Below are positions 8,159 through 16,433 of a DNA stretch of 64,000 nucleotides, one piece after another. Below the pieces are notes generated by a model. It worked only from the letters and a program-made list of their open reading frames with translations, was not told where the DNA came from and did no database searches. The stretch is from Siccirubricoccus phaeus (GTDB lineage Bacteria; Pseudomonadota; Alphaproteobacteria; Acetobacterales; Acetobacteraceae): NCBI RefSeq assembly GCF_008360935.1, contig NZ_SRXO01000004.1:1-64000 (forward strand), in the 5' to 3' direction. The position numbers were made by a program, and so were the translations under genes. The first letter of the stretch is position 1. The number at the start of each line of letters is the position of its first letter.

Positions 8159-9282
8159 GCTGCCTCCCCTGCCGCCGCCGCGGCGGGCGCCTGCAGCAGC
8201 TCGGCATAGATGCGCAGCATGTCCCTGGCCATGGTCCCCCTGCCGTAGCGGCGTGCCCGCTCCCTGCTCGCAGCGCAGGACGCGGCCCGGCGTTCCCGGT
8301 CTTGCAGCAGGTCGCCGATGGCTGTGGCAAAAGCGCGCCCATCGCCGGGTGGCACGAAGAGCGCGGCGCCGTCCCATAGCTCACGGAAGCTCGGGATATC
8401 CGAGAGCACCAGGGCGCAGCCGGCCTGCGCCGCTTCCAGCACGGCGAGGCCGAAGGGCTCGTACCGCGCCGCGCTGACGAAGACGGGCCCCTGTGCCAGT
8501 ACCGCGGCCATGGCTTCGGCGTCGAGCCGCCCGAGCAGCCGAAGGTGCTGCAGCGCGACGCAGGCGCCGTTCGGCCCGGCGACGGACCCGGCCGCGAGCA
8601 CGGGCCAGCCGAGCTGCGCCGCCGCCCGGTCGAGGGTGGCGACATCCTTACCCTCGTCCCAGAGGCGTCCGGCGGTGAAGGCGAAGCCGGCCTGTGCGAT
8701 GGCGGCTGCGCGTGGCGCGGCGCAGCCATTGTGGACGACGCGCGGCAGGCGCGGCAGGGCATAGGCCGCCGCCGTGGCCGCGGCGAAGGCGGCCGTCGGC
8801 GCGACCAGCATGTCGCTGGCGGCGTAGCCGGCAGCGAGCAGTCTGCTGCGCCAGGCGAAATCCGCCGGCATCGGCCCGCGGCGCATGCTGTGCCACCAGG
8901 TGGCGAGGCAGGAATGGCAAAGCCCGACGACCGGCACCCCGAAGCGCGTCCCGGCCGCGAGGGCCGGGTTGTTGAGATGGAGGAGGTCCACCCCCTCCCG
9001 TGCTACCCAATCGGCCAGCGCCCGGGTCGCCGCCGCCACTGCCTCGGGCGTCTCCGCCAGCCAGTCCAGCGGCAGGTTGCTCTCCCGCAGCTCCAGCCCC
9101 GGCACGGCAGCGGCCGCCGCCCGCTGCGCCGCATCGGCTGGCGGCCCCAGCAGAAGGAGCACCGTTGCGACGCCCTGCTCGGCAAGGCCGGCGGCAAGGT
9201 TGAGCGCATAGGTCCAGATCCCACCGACCGTGTCCGCGGTCATCAGGATGCGGCGCGGCCCGGGCCGCGCGCCTAGCGGCAA
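8155..9282 (-). CDS. Family 4 glycosyltransferase
   Basis: A GT4-type retaining glycosyltransferase of 375 residues. Evidence: an N-terminal Rossmann start RRILMTADTVGGIWTYALNLAAGL, an acceptor-lobe region LLHLNNPALAAG, a donor-binding region FTAGRLWDEGKD, and the GT4 hallmark ARYEPFGLAVLEAAQAG (E-x7-E type). The start is uncertain. TTG 9282 overlaps the upstream gene by 10 nt and has a GAGG upstream; the ATG at 9243 would begin inside the first beta strand and is less likely. It belongs to the same overlapping eight-gene minus-strand series. Predicted cytosolic, adding one sugar to the product of the locus; substrate unknown. Confidence 0.85.
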   Translation of the reverse strand: MPLGARPGPRRILMTADTVGGIWTYALNLAAGLAEQGVATVLLLLGPPADAAQRAAAAAVPGLELRESNLPLDWLAETPEAVAAATRALADWVAREGVDLLHLNNPALAAGTRFGVPVVGLCHSCLATWWHSMRRGPMPADFAWRSRLLAAGYAASDMLVAPTAAFAAATAAAYALPRLPRVVHNGCAAPRAAAIAQAGFAFTAGRLWDEGKDVATLDRAAAQLGWPVLAAGSVAGPNGACVALQHLRLLGRLDAEAMAAVLAQGPVFVSAARYEPFGLAVLEAAQAGCALVLSDIPSFRELWDGAALFVPPGDGRAFATAIGDLLQDRERRAASCAASRERARRYGRGTMARDMLRIYAELLQAPAAAAAGEAA

Positions 9283-10565
9283 CAGCTCGCCTCGAGCTCG
9301 GCCAGCGAGGCCGGATGCTCCTCCTGGATATCGCTGAGCCTGTCGAATTGCGCGAGGTAGTGGGCATGCGCGCGCTCCCAGGCTGCCTCGTCCGGCGCGC
9401 CGAACAGCCGGTGGTAGTCCGGTGAGCTGGGATAGGGGTAGAGCGGCACCGGGTCATTCGCCCATACGCCGCCACGCTGCAGCCGCTCTCGCCAGGCGGC
9501 AATCATCGCCTGGTCGTCGCCTTCCGTCCTGATGAGGTTGGCCTGGACGAAAGGGACCCGGCGCCTGGCGTAGAGCAGGCGGTCCGTCAGCTCCTCGGTC
9601 GAGCTGCGGCAGTTCTTGTCGAGCGCGGCGCGGCCCGCCTCGGTCAGGCTCTCGACGCCGGCTTCGATGGAGACGCAGCCGGCTTCGCCCAGCAGGTCCA
9701 GCATCTCGGGCTTCCAGAGGTCGATCCGCGTCTGCATCCCGAATTGCAGGTGGCGGGTCGCCAGCGCCTCCAGGAGGGCGCGCTGGGGCAGGAAGATCTC
9801 GTCGATGAAGTAGAGGTAGCCGACACCCTGGGCGCGCAGCCCGTCGATCTCCTCGAGCAGCAGCGGAAGGTCGCGGCGGCGATACTTGTCGCGGAAGTCG
9901 ATCTTGGCGCAGAAGGTGCAGTTATAGGGGCAGCCGCGGGAGGCCTCGACCTCGGCGCCCGGCACATCCGGATGCGCGTCGAAGCGGTGATGGTGGTGCC
10001 GGTGCCGCGCGATCCAGGCCTCCGGCCAGCGCAGCGCCGGCAGGTCGGTGAAGCGCCCGGCATGCGGCGCCCCGGTGACGCGCACGGCGCCCGAGGCCTC
10101 GTGGAAGGCGATGGAGGGCGTGGCGGAAAGCGGGCCGCCTTCGGCCAGACGGGCGACGATCTCCTCGCACTCCCCGCGCACCACGACATCGGCGCCAAGC
10201 TTGCGCAGCGCCGCGCCGGGGGTGGCCGAGCCATGCGGGCCGACTGCCACCGTCCGGCCGCCGCGCGCGCCGAGCAGGGCGAGGAATTCCCGCGGCAGCC
10301 GCAGCTCCGGCTGGGCGCAGCGCCAGAAGAGATAGCTTGGCGCCGTGGTGACGACCGTCATCTCCGGTGCGTAGGCGGCGACCTGGGCCACCAGCTCCGC
10401 CATCGGCAGCCCGCAGAGATGCCCGTCCAGCAGCAGCACATCATGGCCCGCTGCTTCCAGCAGCGCCCTGCTGTAGCCGAGCTCCAGCGGCAGATGCGGC
10501 TCGCGGCAGCCGAAATAGATGCTGCCGGCGAAGTCCCAGGGCGGATTGACGAGGGCCACCCTCAT
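9273..10565 (-). CDS. B12-binding domain radical SAM protein
   Basis: A 430-residue protein with an N-terminal cobalamin-binding-like Rossmann region (MRVALVNPPWDFAGSIYFGC, then ELGYSRALLEAAGHDVLLLD) and a radical SAM core. The iron-sulfur motif is Cys212-x3-Cys216-x2-Cys219 (RGCPYNCTFC), followed by YLYFIDEIFL and a CVSIEAGVESL strand. Enzymes of this layout often methylate unreactive carbons or rearrange their substrates. ATG 10565 overlaps the upstream stop (ATGA). I recall a TIGRFAM family of B12-binding radical SAM proteins assigned to the 'rhizo-twelve' locus; that is memory, not a search. In a sugar/inositol cluster it may C-methylate or epimerise a sugar. Confidence 0.88.
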   Translation of the reverse strand: MRVALVNPPWDFAGSIYFGCREPHLPLELGYSRALLEAAGHDVLLLDGHLCGLPMAELVAQVAAYAPEMTVVTTAPSYLFWRCAQPELRLPREFLALLGARGGRTVAVGPHGSATPGAALRKLGADVVVRGECEEIVARLAEGGPLSATPSIAFHEASGAVRVTGAPHAGRFTDLPALRWPEAWIARHRHHHHRFDAHPDVPGAEVEASRGCPYNCTFCAKIDFRDKYRRRDLPLLLEEIDGLRAQGVGYLYFIDEIFLPQRALLEALATRHLQFGMQTRIDLWKPEMLDLLGEAGCVSIEAGVESLTEAGRAALDKNCRSSTEELTDRLLYARRRVPFVQANLIRTEGDDQAMIAAWRERLQRGGVWANDPVPLYPYPSSPDYHRLFGAPDEAAWERAHAHYLAQFDRLSDIQEEHPASLAELEASCCR

Positions 10566-11677
10566 CGCAGCGCCTCCATCACCTGCGGCCTGGGCCGCGG
10601 CAGCGTGGTGGCAACTGGCCCCTGTTCCCGCCGCAGCCATTCCAGCAGAAGGGCAACGCCGGTGCGCCAGGGCGTCGCCGGGCGCAACCCCAGCGCCTGC
10701 ATCGCGCGCCTGGTGTCGGAGACATAGTAGCGCTGGTCGCCGGCCCGCCAATCGCCATAGGCCACGCGGACCGGGCGGCCGGTCAGCTCCTCGATCGCCT
10801 GCAGCAACTGCTGCAGGCTTATGGCATTGGCGGGGCCGCCGCCCAGGTTGAAGGCCTGGCCCGCCACCGCGCCGATCCGCCGCCAGGCCGCCAGATAGGC
10901 GTCCACCGCGTCTTCCACATAGAGCACGTCCCGCACCTGGCAGCCATCGCCATAGATGCTGATCTCCTCGTGGCGCAGGGCGCGCAGGAGGAAATGCGCC
11001 ACCCAGCCTTGATCCTCGGTGCCCATCTGGTGCGGGCCGTAGATGCAGCTCATGCGGAAGACGGCGGTGGGGATGCCGTAGCTGCGCGCCCAGTCCAGCA
11101 CGTACTGATCCGCCGCGCCCTTGGAGCAGCCATAGGGCGTGTGGAAGTCGAGCGGCCGGTCCTCGCCGATGCCGCGGGCGCGGAGCGCCGCGTCCCGCGG
11201 TAGGTAGGCGTTTTCCACCAGCGCCAGCGGGATATCGACCAGATTGCCATACACCTTGTTGGTGCTGGCGAAGATGACCGGCGTGGCAGTGCCACGCCGC
11301 CGCACCGCGTCCAACAGCAGAAAGGTGCCGTGGAGGTTGGTGCCGAAATCCTCCTCCGGCGCCAGCATGCTGGTGGTCACCGCTACCTGGCCGGCCAGAT
11401 GGTACACCACCGCGACATCGCGGACGGACTCCGCCACCGCCGCCGCATCCCGGATATCGGCGATCCGGACGGAGATCCGCTGCGGGTGCTGCGCCTGCAG
11501 CCAGGCGAGGTTGCGCTCCACGCCCGGCCGCAACAGGGCGTCGAGGATCAGGACATCATGGCCTTCGCGGGCCAAGCGGTCGCAGAGATTCGCACCGATG
11601 AAGCCGGCGCCGCCGGTCACCAGCACCGGCTTGCGGCCGCCCGGCAGGGGCGCGGCGACATCGCCAGCCACCGTCAC
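10562..11677 (-). CDS. NAD-dependent epimerase, CDP-paratose/tyvelose 2-epimerase-like
   Basis: An extended SDR of 371 residues. It has GGAGFIGANLCDRLAREGHDV (NAD site), VYHLAGQVAVTTSM, the Ser region FASTNKVYG, the catalytic YGCSKGAADQYVLDWAR and RMSCIYGPHQMGTEDQGWVAHF. The last motif resembles CDP-paratose 2-epimerase (Tyv/RfbE). It starts at GTG 11677, overlapping the previous stop (GTGA), and its stop overlaps the radical SAM gene. Probably interconverts a nucleotide sugar used by the glycosyltransferases downstream. The substrate nucleotide cannot be read from the sequence; CDP-sugar is only an analogy to the nearest family I recognise. Confidence 0.82.
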   Translation of the reverse strand: MTVAGDVAAPLPGGRKPVLVTGGAGFIGANLCDRLAREGHDVLILDALLRPGVERNLAWLQAQHPQRISVRIADIRDAAAVAESVRDVAVVYHLAGQVAVTTSMLAPEEDFGTNLHGTFLLLDAVRRRGTATPVIFASTNKVYGNLVDIPLALVENAYLPRDAALRARGIGEDRPLDFHTPYGCSKGAADQYVLDWARSYGIPTAVFRMSCIYGPHQMGTEDQGWVAHFLLRALRHEEISIYGDGCQVRDVLYVEDAVDAYLAAWRRIGAVAGQAFNLGGGPANAISLQQLLQAIEELTGRPVRVAYGDWRAGDQRYYVSDTRRAMQALGLRPATPWRTGVALLLEWLRREQGPVATTLPRPRPQVMEALR

Positions 11678-12789
11678 GCGACCAGCCCCCGCGCCTCAAG
11701 CTCCCGCCGTGCCTGCTGCACGCGGTCCTCCGCCTGCTGCTGCGCCACCCATTCCGCCAGCTCCGCCAGGCCTGCGCTGAAATCATGCCGCGCGGCATAG
11801 CCCAGCACCTCGCGCGCGCGGGTGAGGTCCGGAATGCAGTGGCGGACATCGCCGATCCGGGCCTTGCCGGTGATCTCCGGCGCCAGGGCGCGCCGGCCCA
11901 TCGCCTCGGCCAGCAGCGCGGCCACTTGGCTCACCGTGCGGTCCTCGCCGCTGGCGATGTTGAACACGCCGCCGGCCGCACGCGGATGCTCCAGCGCGAG
12001 GATGAAGGCCTCGGCCACATCCTCGACATGGACGAAATCGCGGCGCTGCAGGCCATCCTCGAAGATCATCGGCCGCTGCCCGTTGTGCAGCCTGGCGGCG
12101 AAGATGGCGAGCACGCCGGTGTAAGGGTTCGAGAGAGCCTGGCCCGGGCCGTAGACATTCCACAGGCGGAGCGCAACGCCTTCCATGCCGTAGGCGGGCG
12201 CCAGGGTCAGCGTCAGGCGTTCCTGCACATATTTGGTGATGGCATAGACGGAGGCGAGCGCGGGCTGCTTCCATTCCGGCGTCGGCAGCGGCCGCAGCGG
12301 CTTCCCCCTGGAATCCACCGGATCCCAGGGGGCGTTGTCGGCCGCCCTGGGCAGCCGCACGACATCCTGCAGGCAGTTTCCCTGCGAGTCCTGGTACAGG
12401 CCCTCGCCATAGATGCTCATCGAGGAGGCGACGACCACGCGGCGGACCGGTTGCTCGATGAGCTGCTGGAACAGCACCGCGGTGCCGTGGTCGTTCACCG
12501 AGACGTAGCGGTCCACGGCATACATGCTCTGGCCGACGCCGACCTCGGCAGCCAGGTGCACCACCTTGTCCACGCCCTGCAGCGCGCTTTGCACCGCCGC
12601 CGTGTCCCGCACATCGCCGATGCGCAATTCTGCATCGGGATCGAGGCCCACCGGCTGCAACGCATTGCCATGAACCTGCTCGATCATGCTGTCCAGAATC
12701 CGCACGCGATGGCCGCGCGAGAGCAGCGCCCGGGCGAGGTGCCTGCCGATGAAGCCGGCCCCGCCGGTGATGAGGATGCTGTCACCCAC
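11674..12789 (-). CDS. NAD-dependent epimerase, dTDP-L-rhamnose 4-epimerase-like
   Basis: An extended SDR of 371 residues with GGAGFIGRHLARALLSRGH, HLAAEVGVGQSMY, the Ser region ASSMSIYGEG, catalytic SVYAITKYVQE and LWNVYGPGQALSNPYTG, then GLQRRDFVHVEDVAEA. This pattern is that of dTDP-L-rhamnose 4-epimerase-like and related dTDP/UDP-sugar enzymes. GTG 12789 is the start because GGAGG (12800-12796) lies 6 nt upstream; the frame is open to 12876 but without a ribosome site. It is the first gene of the eight-gene minus-strand operon, divergent from the inositol-phosphate synthase gene. Exact substrate is not certain. Confidence 0.85.
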   Translation of the reverse strand: MGDSILITGGAGFIGRHLARALLSRGHRVRILDSMIEQVHGNALQPVGLDPDAELRIGDVRDTAAVQSALQGVDKVVHLAAEVGVGQSMYAVDRYVSVNDHGTAVLFQQLIEQPVRRVVVASSMSIYGEGLYQDSQGNCLQDVVRLPRAADNAPWDPVDSRGKPLRPLPTPEWKQPALASVYAITKYVQERLTLTLAPAYGMEGVALRLWNVYGPGQALSNPYTGVLAIFAARLHNGQRPMIFEDGLQRRDFVHVEDVAEAFILALEHPRAAGGVFNIASGEDRTVSQVAALLAEAMGRRALAPEITGKARIGDVRHCIPDLTRAREVLGYAARHDFSAGLAELAEWVAQQQAEDRVQQARRELEARGLVA

Positions 12790-12795
12790 TCTCTG

Positions 12796-12800
12796 CCTCC
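12796..12800 (-). promoter_or_regulatory. Shine-Dalgarno GGAGG deciding the GTG start at 12789
   Basis: GGAGG on the minus strand (12800-12796) is followed by CAGAGA and then GTG. The 6-nt spacing is ideal and fixes the start of the first epimerase gene of the leftward operon. Confidence 0.8.
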
Positions 12801-13051
12801 GATCCCGCGCGGGGGAGCATGGTCCGTTGCGGCCGAGCGCCACCGCGCGCGTGCGATCCTCGCGGCGCCGCGACATGTGACTGGTTGCTCGACCGTTCGC
12901 GCAACGCTGGGACCGGGGCGGAGATCAAACAAGAAGGTCGTCACAAATTGGTGTTCCCGGGATGATTGCCACGGGCAAACGGAACGCGAAGCGTTGCGCA
13001 GCGATCTCTGACCCGGGTGGCGCGGAACCTCGCCGCGACCCCGGGACCGAT
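12801..13051. promoter_or_regulatory. Divergent promoter region of the twelve-gene locus
   Basis: About 250 bp separate the leftward eight-gene operon from the rightward four-gene operon, so both promoters should lie here. I see no convincing -35/-10 pair on either strand and no clear operator. A palindrome-like AACGCGAAGCGTT occurs near 12980-12993. Its meaning is unknown. Confidence 0.45.
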
Positions 13052-13058
13052 GGAGGGG
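13052..13058 (+). promoter_or_regulatory. Shine-Dalgarno GGAGGGG deciding the TTG start at 13063
   Basis: GGAGGGG at 13052-13058 is followed by AAGC and TTG. The strong site and short spacing support the rare TTG as the true start of the inositol-phosphate synthase gene, and the conserved N terminus begins right there. Confidence 0.8.
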
Positions 13059-13062
13059 AAGC

Positions 13063-14142
13063 TTGGGATCCAAGGCAGTGCGGGTGGCGCTGATCGGTAT
13101 CGGCAACTGCGCGTCCTCCTTTGTGCAGGGCCTGTCCTACTACCGGGATACGCCGCCGGGGGCCGCGGTGCCGGGTCTCATGCACAGTGAACTCGGCGGC
13201 TACCGCATCGCCGATATCGAGCTGTCCGCGGCATTCGACGTGCATGCCGGCAAGGTGGGGCGCGATGTCTCGGAGGCGATCTTCGCCGCGCCCAACAACA
13301 CGCAGCGCTTCAGCGCCGTGCCGCCACTGGGCGTCCCCGTGCAGCGCGGCCCAACGCTGGACGGCCTCGGCCGCCATCTCCGCGAGGAGGTAGAGGAGGC
13401 GGAGGCGCCGGTCTGCAACGTTGCCGAGGTGCTGGAGCGGTCCCGTACCGATATCGTCGTGTCCTACCTGCCGGTCGGCTCTCAGGCGGCGACGGAGTGG
13501 TACGCGGCACAGGCGCTGCGCGCCGGCTGCGCCTTTGTCAATTGCGTTCCGGTCTTCATCGCGTCGGACCCCGCCTGGCAGGAACGCTTCGCAGCGCGCG
13601 GCCTGCCGCTGGTCGGCGACGACATCAAGAGCCAGGTGGGCGCCACCATCGTGCACCGGCTGCTGGCCAACCTGTTCCGCGAACGTGGCGTACGCCTCGA
13701 CCGCACCTACCAGCTCAATTTCGGCGGCAACACCGATTTCCTGAACATGCTGGAGCGCGAGCGGCTGGAGAGCAAGAAGATCTCGAAGACCCGCGCCGTG
13801 ACCAGCCAGCTCGACGCGCCTCTGCCGGCGCAGGATGTGCATGTCGGGCCCAGCGATTTCGTGCCGTGGCTGGGCGACCGCAAATGGGCCTATATCCGCA
13901 TGGAAGGCACCAGCTTCGGCGACGTGCCGCTCAATATCGAGCTCAAGATGGAGGTCTGGGATTCGCCCAACTCCGCCGGCGTGGTGGTCGATGCGGTGCG
14001 GTGCGCCAAGCTGGCGCTGGACCGCGGCATCGGCGGCGCGCTCGTCGGGCCGTCCTCCTACTTCATGAAGTCGCCGCCGCAGCAATTCACCGACAGCGAG
14101 GCCCGGGAGCGGACGCTGCGCTTCATCGCCGGCGAGAAGTAA
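13063..14142 (+). CDS. ino1: myo-Inositol-1-phosphate synthase (inositol-3-phosphate synthase)
   Basis: A 359-residue NAD-dependent enzyme that turns glucose-6-phosphate into inositol phosphate. Signatures: the NAD site [35 protein letters not shown], and the hallmark [20 protein letters not shown] with [12 protein letters not shown]. These match the prokaryotic (actinobacterial-type) synthases. It starts at TTG 13063 with a strong ribosome site. First of four rightward genes; 9 bp separate it from the histidine phosphatase. It implies that the locus makes an inositol-containing compound, since free inositol phosphate has few other uses in such bacteria; that last step is inference. Confidence 0.96.
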   Translation: MGSKAVRVALIGIGNCASSFVQGLSYYRDTPPGAAVPGLMHSELGGYRIADIELSAAFDVHAGKVGRDVSEAIFAAPNNTQRFSAVPPLGVPVQRGPTLDGLGRHLREEVEEAEAPVCNVAEVLERSRTDIVVSYLPVGSQAATEWYAAQALRAGCAFVNCVPVFIASDPAWQERFAARGLPLVGDDIKSQVGATIVHRLLANLFRERGVRLDRTYQLNFGGNTDFLNMLERERLESKKISKTRAVTSQLDAPLPAQDVHVGPSDFVPWLGDRKWAYIRMEGTSFGDVPLNIELKMEVWDSPNSAGVVVDAVRCAKLALDRGIGGALVGPSSYFMKSPPQQFTDSEARERTLRFIAGEK

Positions 14143-14151
14143 GGCACGGGC

Positions 14152-14751
14152 GTGGCGACGACGGTCCTGCTCATCCGCCATGCCGCGCATGGCGTGGTTG
14201 ACCAGCTTCTCTGCGGCCGCATGCCCGGCATCCATCTGGGCGAGGCGGGGCGGCGGCAGGCAGAGGCCCTCGCCGCGCGCCTCGGCGGGGCAGGGCTGCG
14301 GGCCATCCATGCCAGCCCGCTGCCGCGGGCCTGGGCAACGGCCCTGCCGATCGCGTCCCGGCATGGCCTCAGGCCGATGGCCTCAGAGGAGCTGATCGAG
14401 ATCGATTTCGGCGCATGGACGGGCAGGAGCTTCGCGGCGCTGGGCGACGATCCGCATTGGCGGCGCTGGAACGCCGCACGTGCCGCCGAACGGCCGCCGG
14501 GCGGCGAAACCATGCAGGAGGCCGGGCAGCGTGCCTTCGCCTTTCTCCAGCGCGCGGCCGCGGAACATCCGGACGGTGTCATCGCGGCGGTCAGCCATGG
14601 CGATGTCATCAAGGCGGTGATCGCCCGGGTGCTGGGCGTCTCCGTCGATACCCATGCGCGGTTCGAGATCAGCCCCGCAAGCCTCAGCCGGATCCGGCTC
14701 TGGCCGGACGGTGCCAAGCTCCTCAGCATGAATGAGCTGCCTGACGAATGA
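14152..14751 (+). CDS. Histidine phosphatase family protein
   Basis: A 199-residue member of the phosphoglycerate-mutase-like histidine phosphatase superfamily. The phosphoacceptor motif is LLIRHAAHG near residue 9 (the family's RHG reads RHA here), followed by LCGRMPGIHLGEAGRRQAEAL, ASPLPRAWATA with the conserved Arg, ELIEIDFGAWTG with the acid, and AVSHGDVIKAV with the second His. The start is GTG 14152 and the stop overlaps the next gene (ATGA). In this position it may dephosphorylate inositol phosphate or a glycosylated phosphate, but the family is broad and the substrate is unknown. Confidence 0.88.
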   Translation: MATTVLLIRHAAHGVVDQLLCGRMPGIHLGEAGRRQAEALAARLGGAGLRAIHASPLPRAWATALPIASRHGLRPMASEELIEIDFGAWTGRSFAALGDDPHWRRWNAARAAERPPGGETMQEAGQRAFAFLQRAAAEHPDGVIAAVSHGDVIKAVIARVLGVSVDTHARFEISPASLSRIRLWPDGAKLLSMNELPDE

Positions 14752-15536
14752 CCGACTCCTCCAAAGGCGATCCGCCGCATCACCTCGGGCCGGAGGCGAT
14801 CCGCCGCCGCGCCGAGGCGCTCGGCCCCTGGTTTCACAACCTCGACCTGGGCGGCGTCCGTACGGCACCGGACCATTTTCTCGGTGATTATCCTGCGGTG
14901 AAATGGCGGCGCTTCGCGCATGCGGTTCCCCGGGATCTCAGCGGCAAGAGCGTGCTCGACATTGGCTGCAATGGCGGCTTCTACGCGCTGGAGATGAAGC
15001 GGCGCGGCGCGGCGCGCGTCGTCGGTATCGATTCGGACCCCGGCTACCTGGCGCAGGCCCGCTTCGCGGCCGAGGTGACCGGGTTGGACGTCGAGTTCCG
15101 CGCCCTTTCGGTCTACGACGTCGGCGTATTGCAGGAGCGGTTCGATCTCGTTCTCTTCATGGGCGTGCTGTACCATCTGCGGCACCCCTTGCTGGCGCTC
15201 GACCTGATCCATGAGCATGTCGCCGGCGACATGCTGATCTTCCAGTCCATGCAGCGCGGTTCGAGAAGGGTGGGCGCGGTGGTCGAGAACTACGAATTCT
15301 GGGAGACGGCGCAGTTCGACCGGCCCGACTATCCGAAGCTGCACTTCGTCGAGCATCGCTATGCGCATGACCCGACGAATTGGTGGGTGCCGAACCGTGC
15401 CTGCACCGAAGCCATGCTGCGCAGCGCGGGCTTCGAGATCACCGCGCATCCGGAGGAGGAGGTCTATATCTGCGGCTGCAACGCGGCCCGGCCGGCGGAT
15501 GGCGCGGTTTATCCCGCACGGGGGAAGCACGCATGA
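14748..15536 (+). CDS. SAM-dependent methyltransferase, CmoB-like (DUF1698 type)
   Basis: A class I methyltransferase of 262 residues. Features: WFHNLDLGGVRTAP near residue 28, then the SAM motif VLDIGCNGGFYALEMKRRGA (about 70-90), VVGIDSDPGYLAQARFA, and LFMGVLYHLRHPLLALDL, a pattern close to CmoB/DUF1698. The region ENYEFWETAQFDRPDYP and NWWVPNRACTEAMLRSAGF completes the domain. It overlaps both neighbours by 4 nt. I recall a TIGRFAM for this 'Rta_06860' type of methyltransferase tied to the same twelve-gene neighbourhood. The target could be a sugar or inositol hydroxyl; nothing in the sequence decides it. Confidence 0.88.
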   Translation: MTDSSKGDPPHHLGPEAIRRRAEALGPWFHNLDLGGVRTAPDHFLGDYPAVKWRRFAHAVPRDLSGKSVLDIGCNGGFYALEMKRRGAARVVGIDSDPGYLAQARFAAEVTGLDVEFRALSVYDVGVLQERFDLVLFMGVLYHLRHPLLALDLIHEHVAGDMLIFQSMQRGSRRVGAVVENYEFWETAQFDRPDYPKLHFVEHRYAHDPTNWWVPNRACTEAMLRSAGFEITAHPEEEVYICGCNAARPADGAVYPARGKHA

Positions 15537-16423
15537 TCGAAGCGGCGATGATCTGGAATGAGCCGAACAACAAGTCGCATTGGGACCCTGAACTCGATCC
15601 GGGCTGGGGGCTCTTCGCCGAGATGGCGATCTGCGCCGCCCAGGCGATCCGGGCGGAGCATCCTGGCCTGCCGCGCGTGCTTGGCGGGATCTCGCCGATC
15701 GACCCCGCTTTCATTCGCACCCTCGAGACCCGTGGCGTCCTGGCGCATCTCGAGGCGGTCGCGGTGCATGGCTTTCCGCTCGACTGGAATCTGTGGCAGA
15801 TCCACGAATGGCCCGCGAAGATCGAGGAGATCCGGGCGGTCACCAGCCTGCCGGTCTGGGTGTCGGAAGTCGGGGTATCCTCCTTCGGCGCCGAGGAAGT
15901 GCAGCTCTGGGGCTTGCAGCGGACGGCGGAACTGCTGACGGGCGTCGCGCCGCGCATCCAATGGTACAGCCTCTACGACCTGCCCCGCAGCTGGGAGGCC
16001 ACGACCCGGCACAAGGAGGCGGAGGGCTCCTCCTACTACCGGCATTTCTACATGGGCCTCCTGCGCGAGGACGGCACGCCGAAGCCGGCGCTCGAGGTCT
16101 TCGCGCGGCACACGCCGGCGCTTGGCCTTTGCCAGTGGTTCCATTTCGAGGATCACCGCCTCGACGACGCCGTGGCGTGGATGAAGCGTCTGGGCGTGCG
16201 CTACCTGCGCACGGGCCTGTCCTGGGCCGACAGTTTCCGGCCCGATGCGCTGGCGTGGTTCGACCGGCAGATGGCGGCGCTGGAGGATTTCGACGTCACC
16301 ATCACCTTCTGCTTCACGCCGGAGCATCGCGGCATCGCGCCGCACCACACCAGCCCACCTTTGGTGAAGGAGGAGTTCGCCGAGTTCTGCGCCGCGATGA
16401 TCCGCCGCTACGCACGGCGCTGA
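15533..16423 (+). CDS. Clan GH-A-like glycosidase with apparently circularly permuted TIM barrel
   Basis: A 296-residue protein with clan GH-A active-site motifs in an unusual order. The acid/base motif IWNEPNNKSHW is at residues 7-17, where the family normally has it after three strands. The nucleophile region VWVSEVGVSSFG follows near 105, then IQWYSLYDLPRSW and the usual barrel-closing MGLLREDGTPKPALEVF. Only after this come strands that look like the barrel start: GVRYLRTGLSWADSFRPDA, FDVTITFCFTPEH and PHHTSPP, ending in MIRRYARR, just where WNEPN would follow. Both catalytic Glu are present. No signal peptide, so it is cytosolic. ATG 15533 overlaps the methyltransferase stop. It may trim, transfer or only bind a sugar of the locus product. 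Confidence 0.8.
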   Translation: MIEAAMIWNEPNNKSHWDPELDPGWGLFAEMAICAAQAIRAEHPGLPRVLGGISPIDPAFIRTLETRGVLAHLEAVAVHGFPLDWNLWQIHEWPAKIEEIRAVTSLPVWVSEVGVSSFGAEEVQLWGLQRTAELLTGVAPRIQWYSLYDLPRSWEATTRHKEAEGSSYYRHFYMGLLREDGTPKPALEVFARHTPALGLCQWFHFEDHRLDDAVAWMKRLGVRYLRTGLSWADSFRPDALAWFDRQMAALEDFDVTITFCFTPEHRGIAPHHTSPPLVKEEFAEFCAAMIRRYARR

Positions 16424-16433
16424 GGCGGGGCGC

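Noticed and set aside
12976-13001. GGAAC followed 16 nt later by CGAT as an EcfG stress promoter for the inositol operon
   Set aside because: The -10 differs from the CGTT consensus and the match is short; chance is likely in this GC content.
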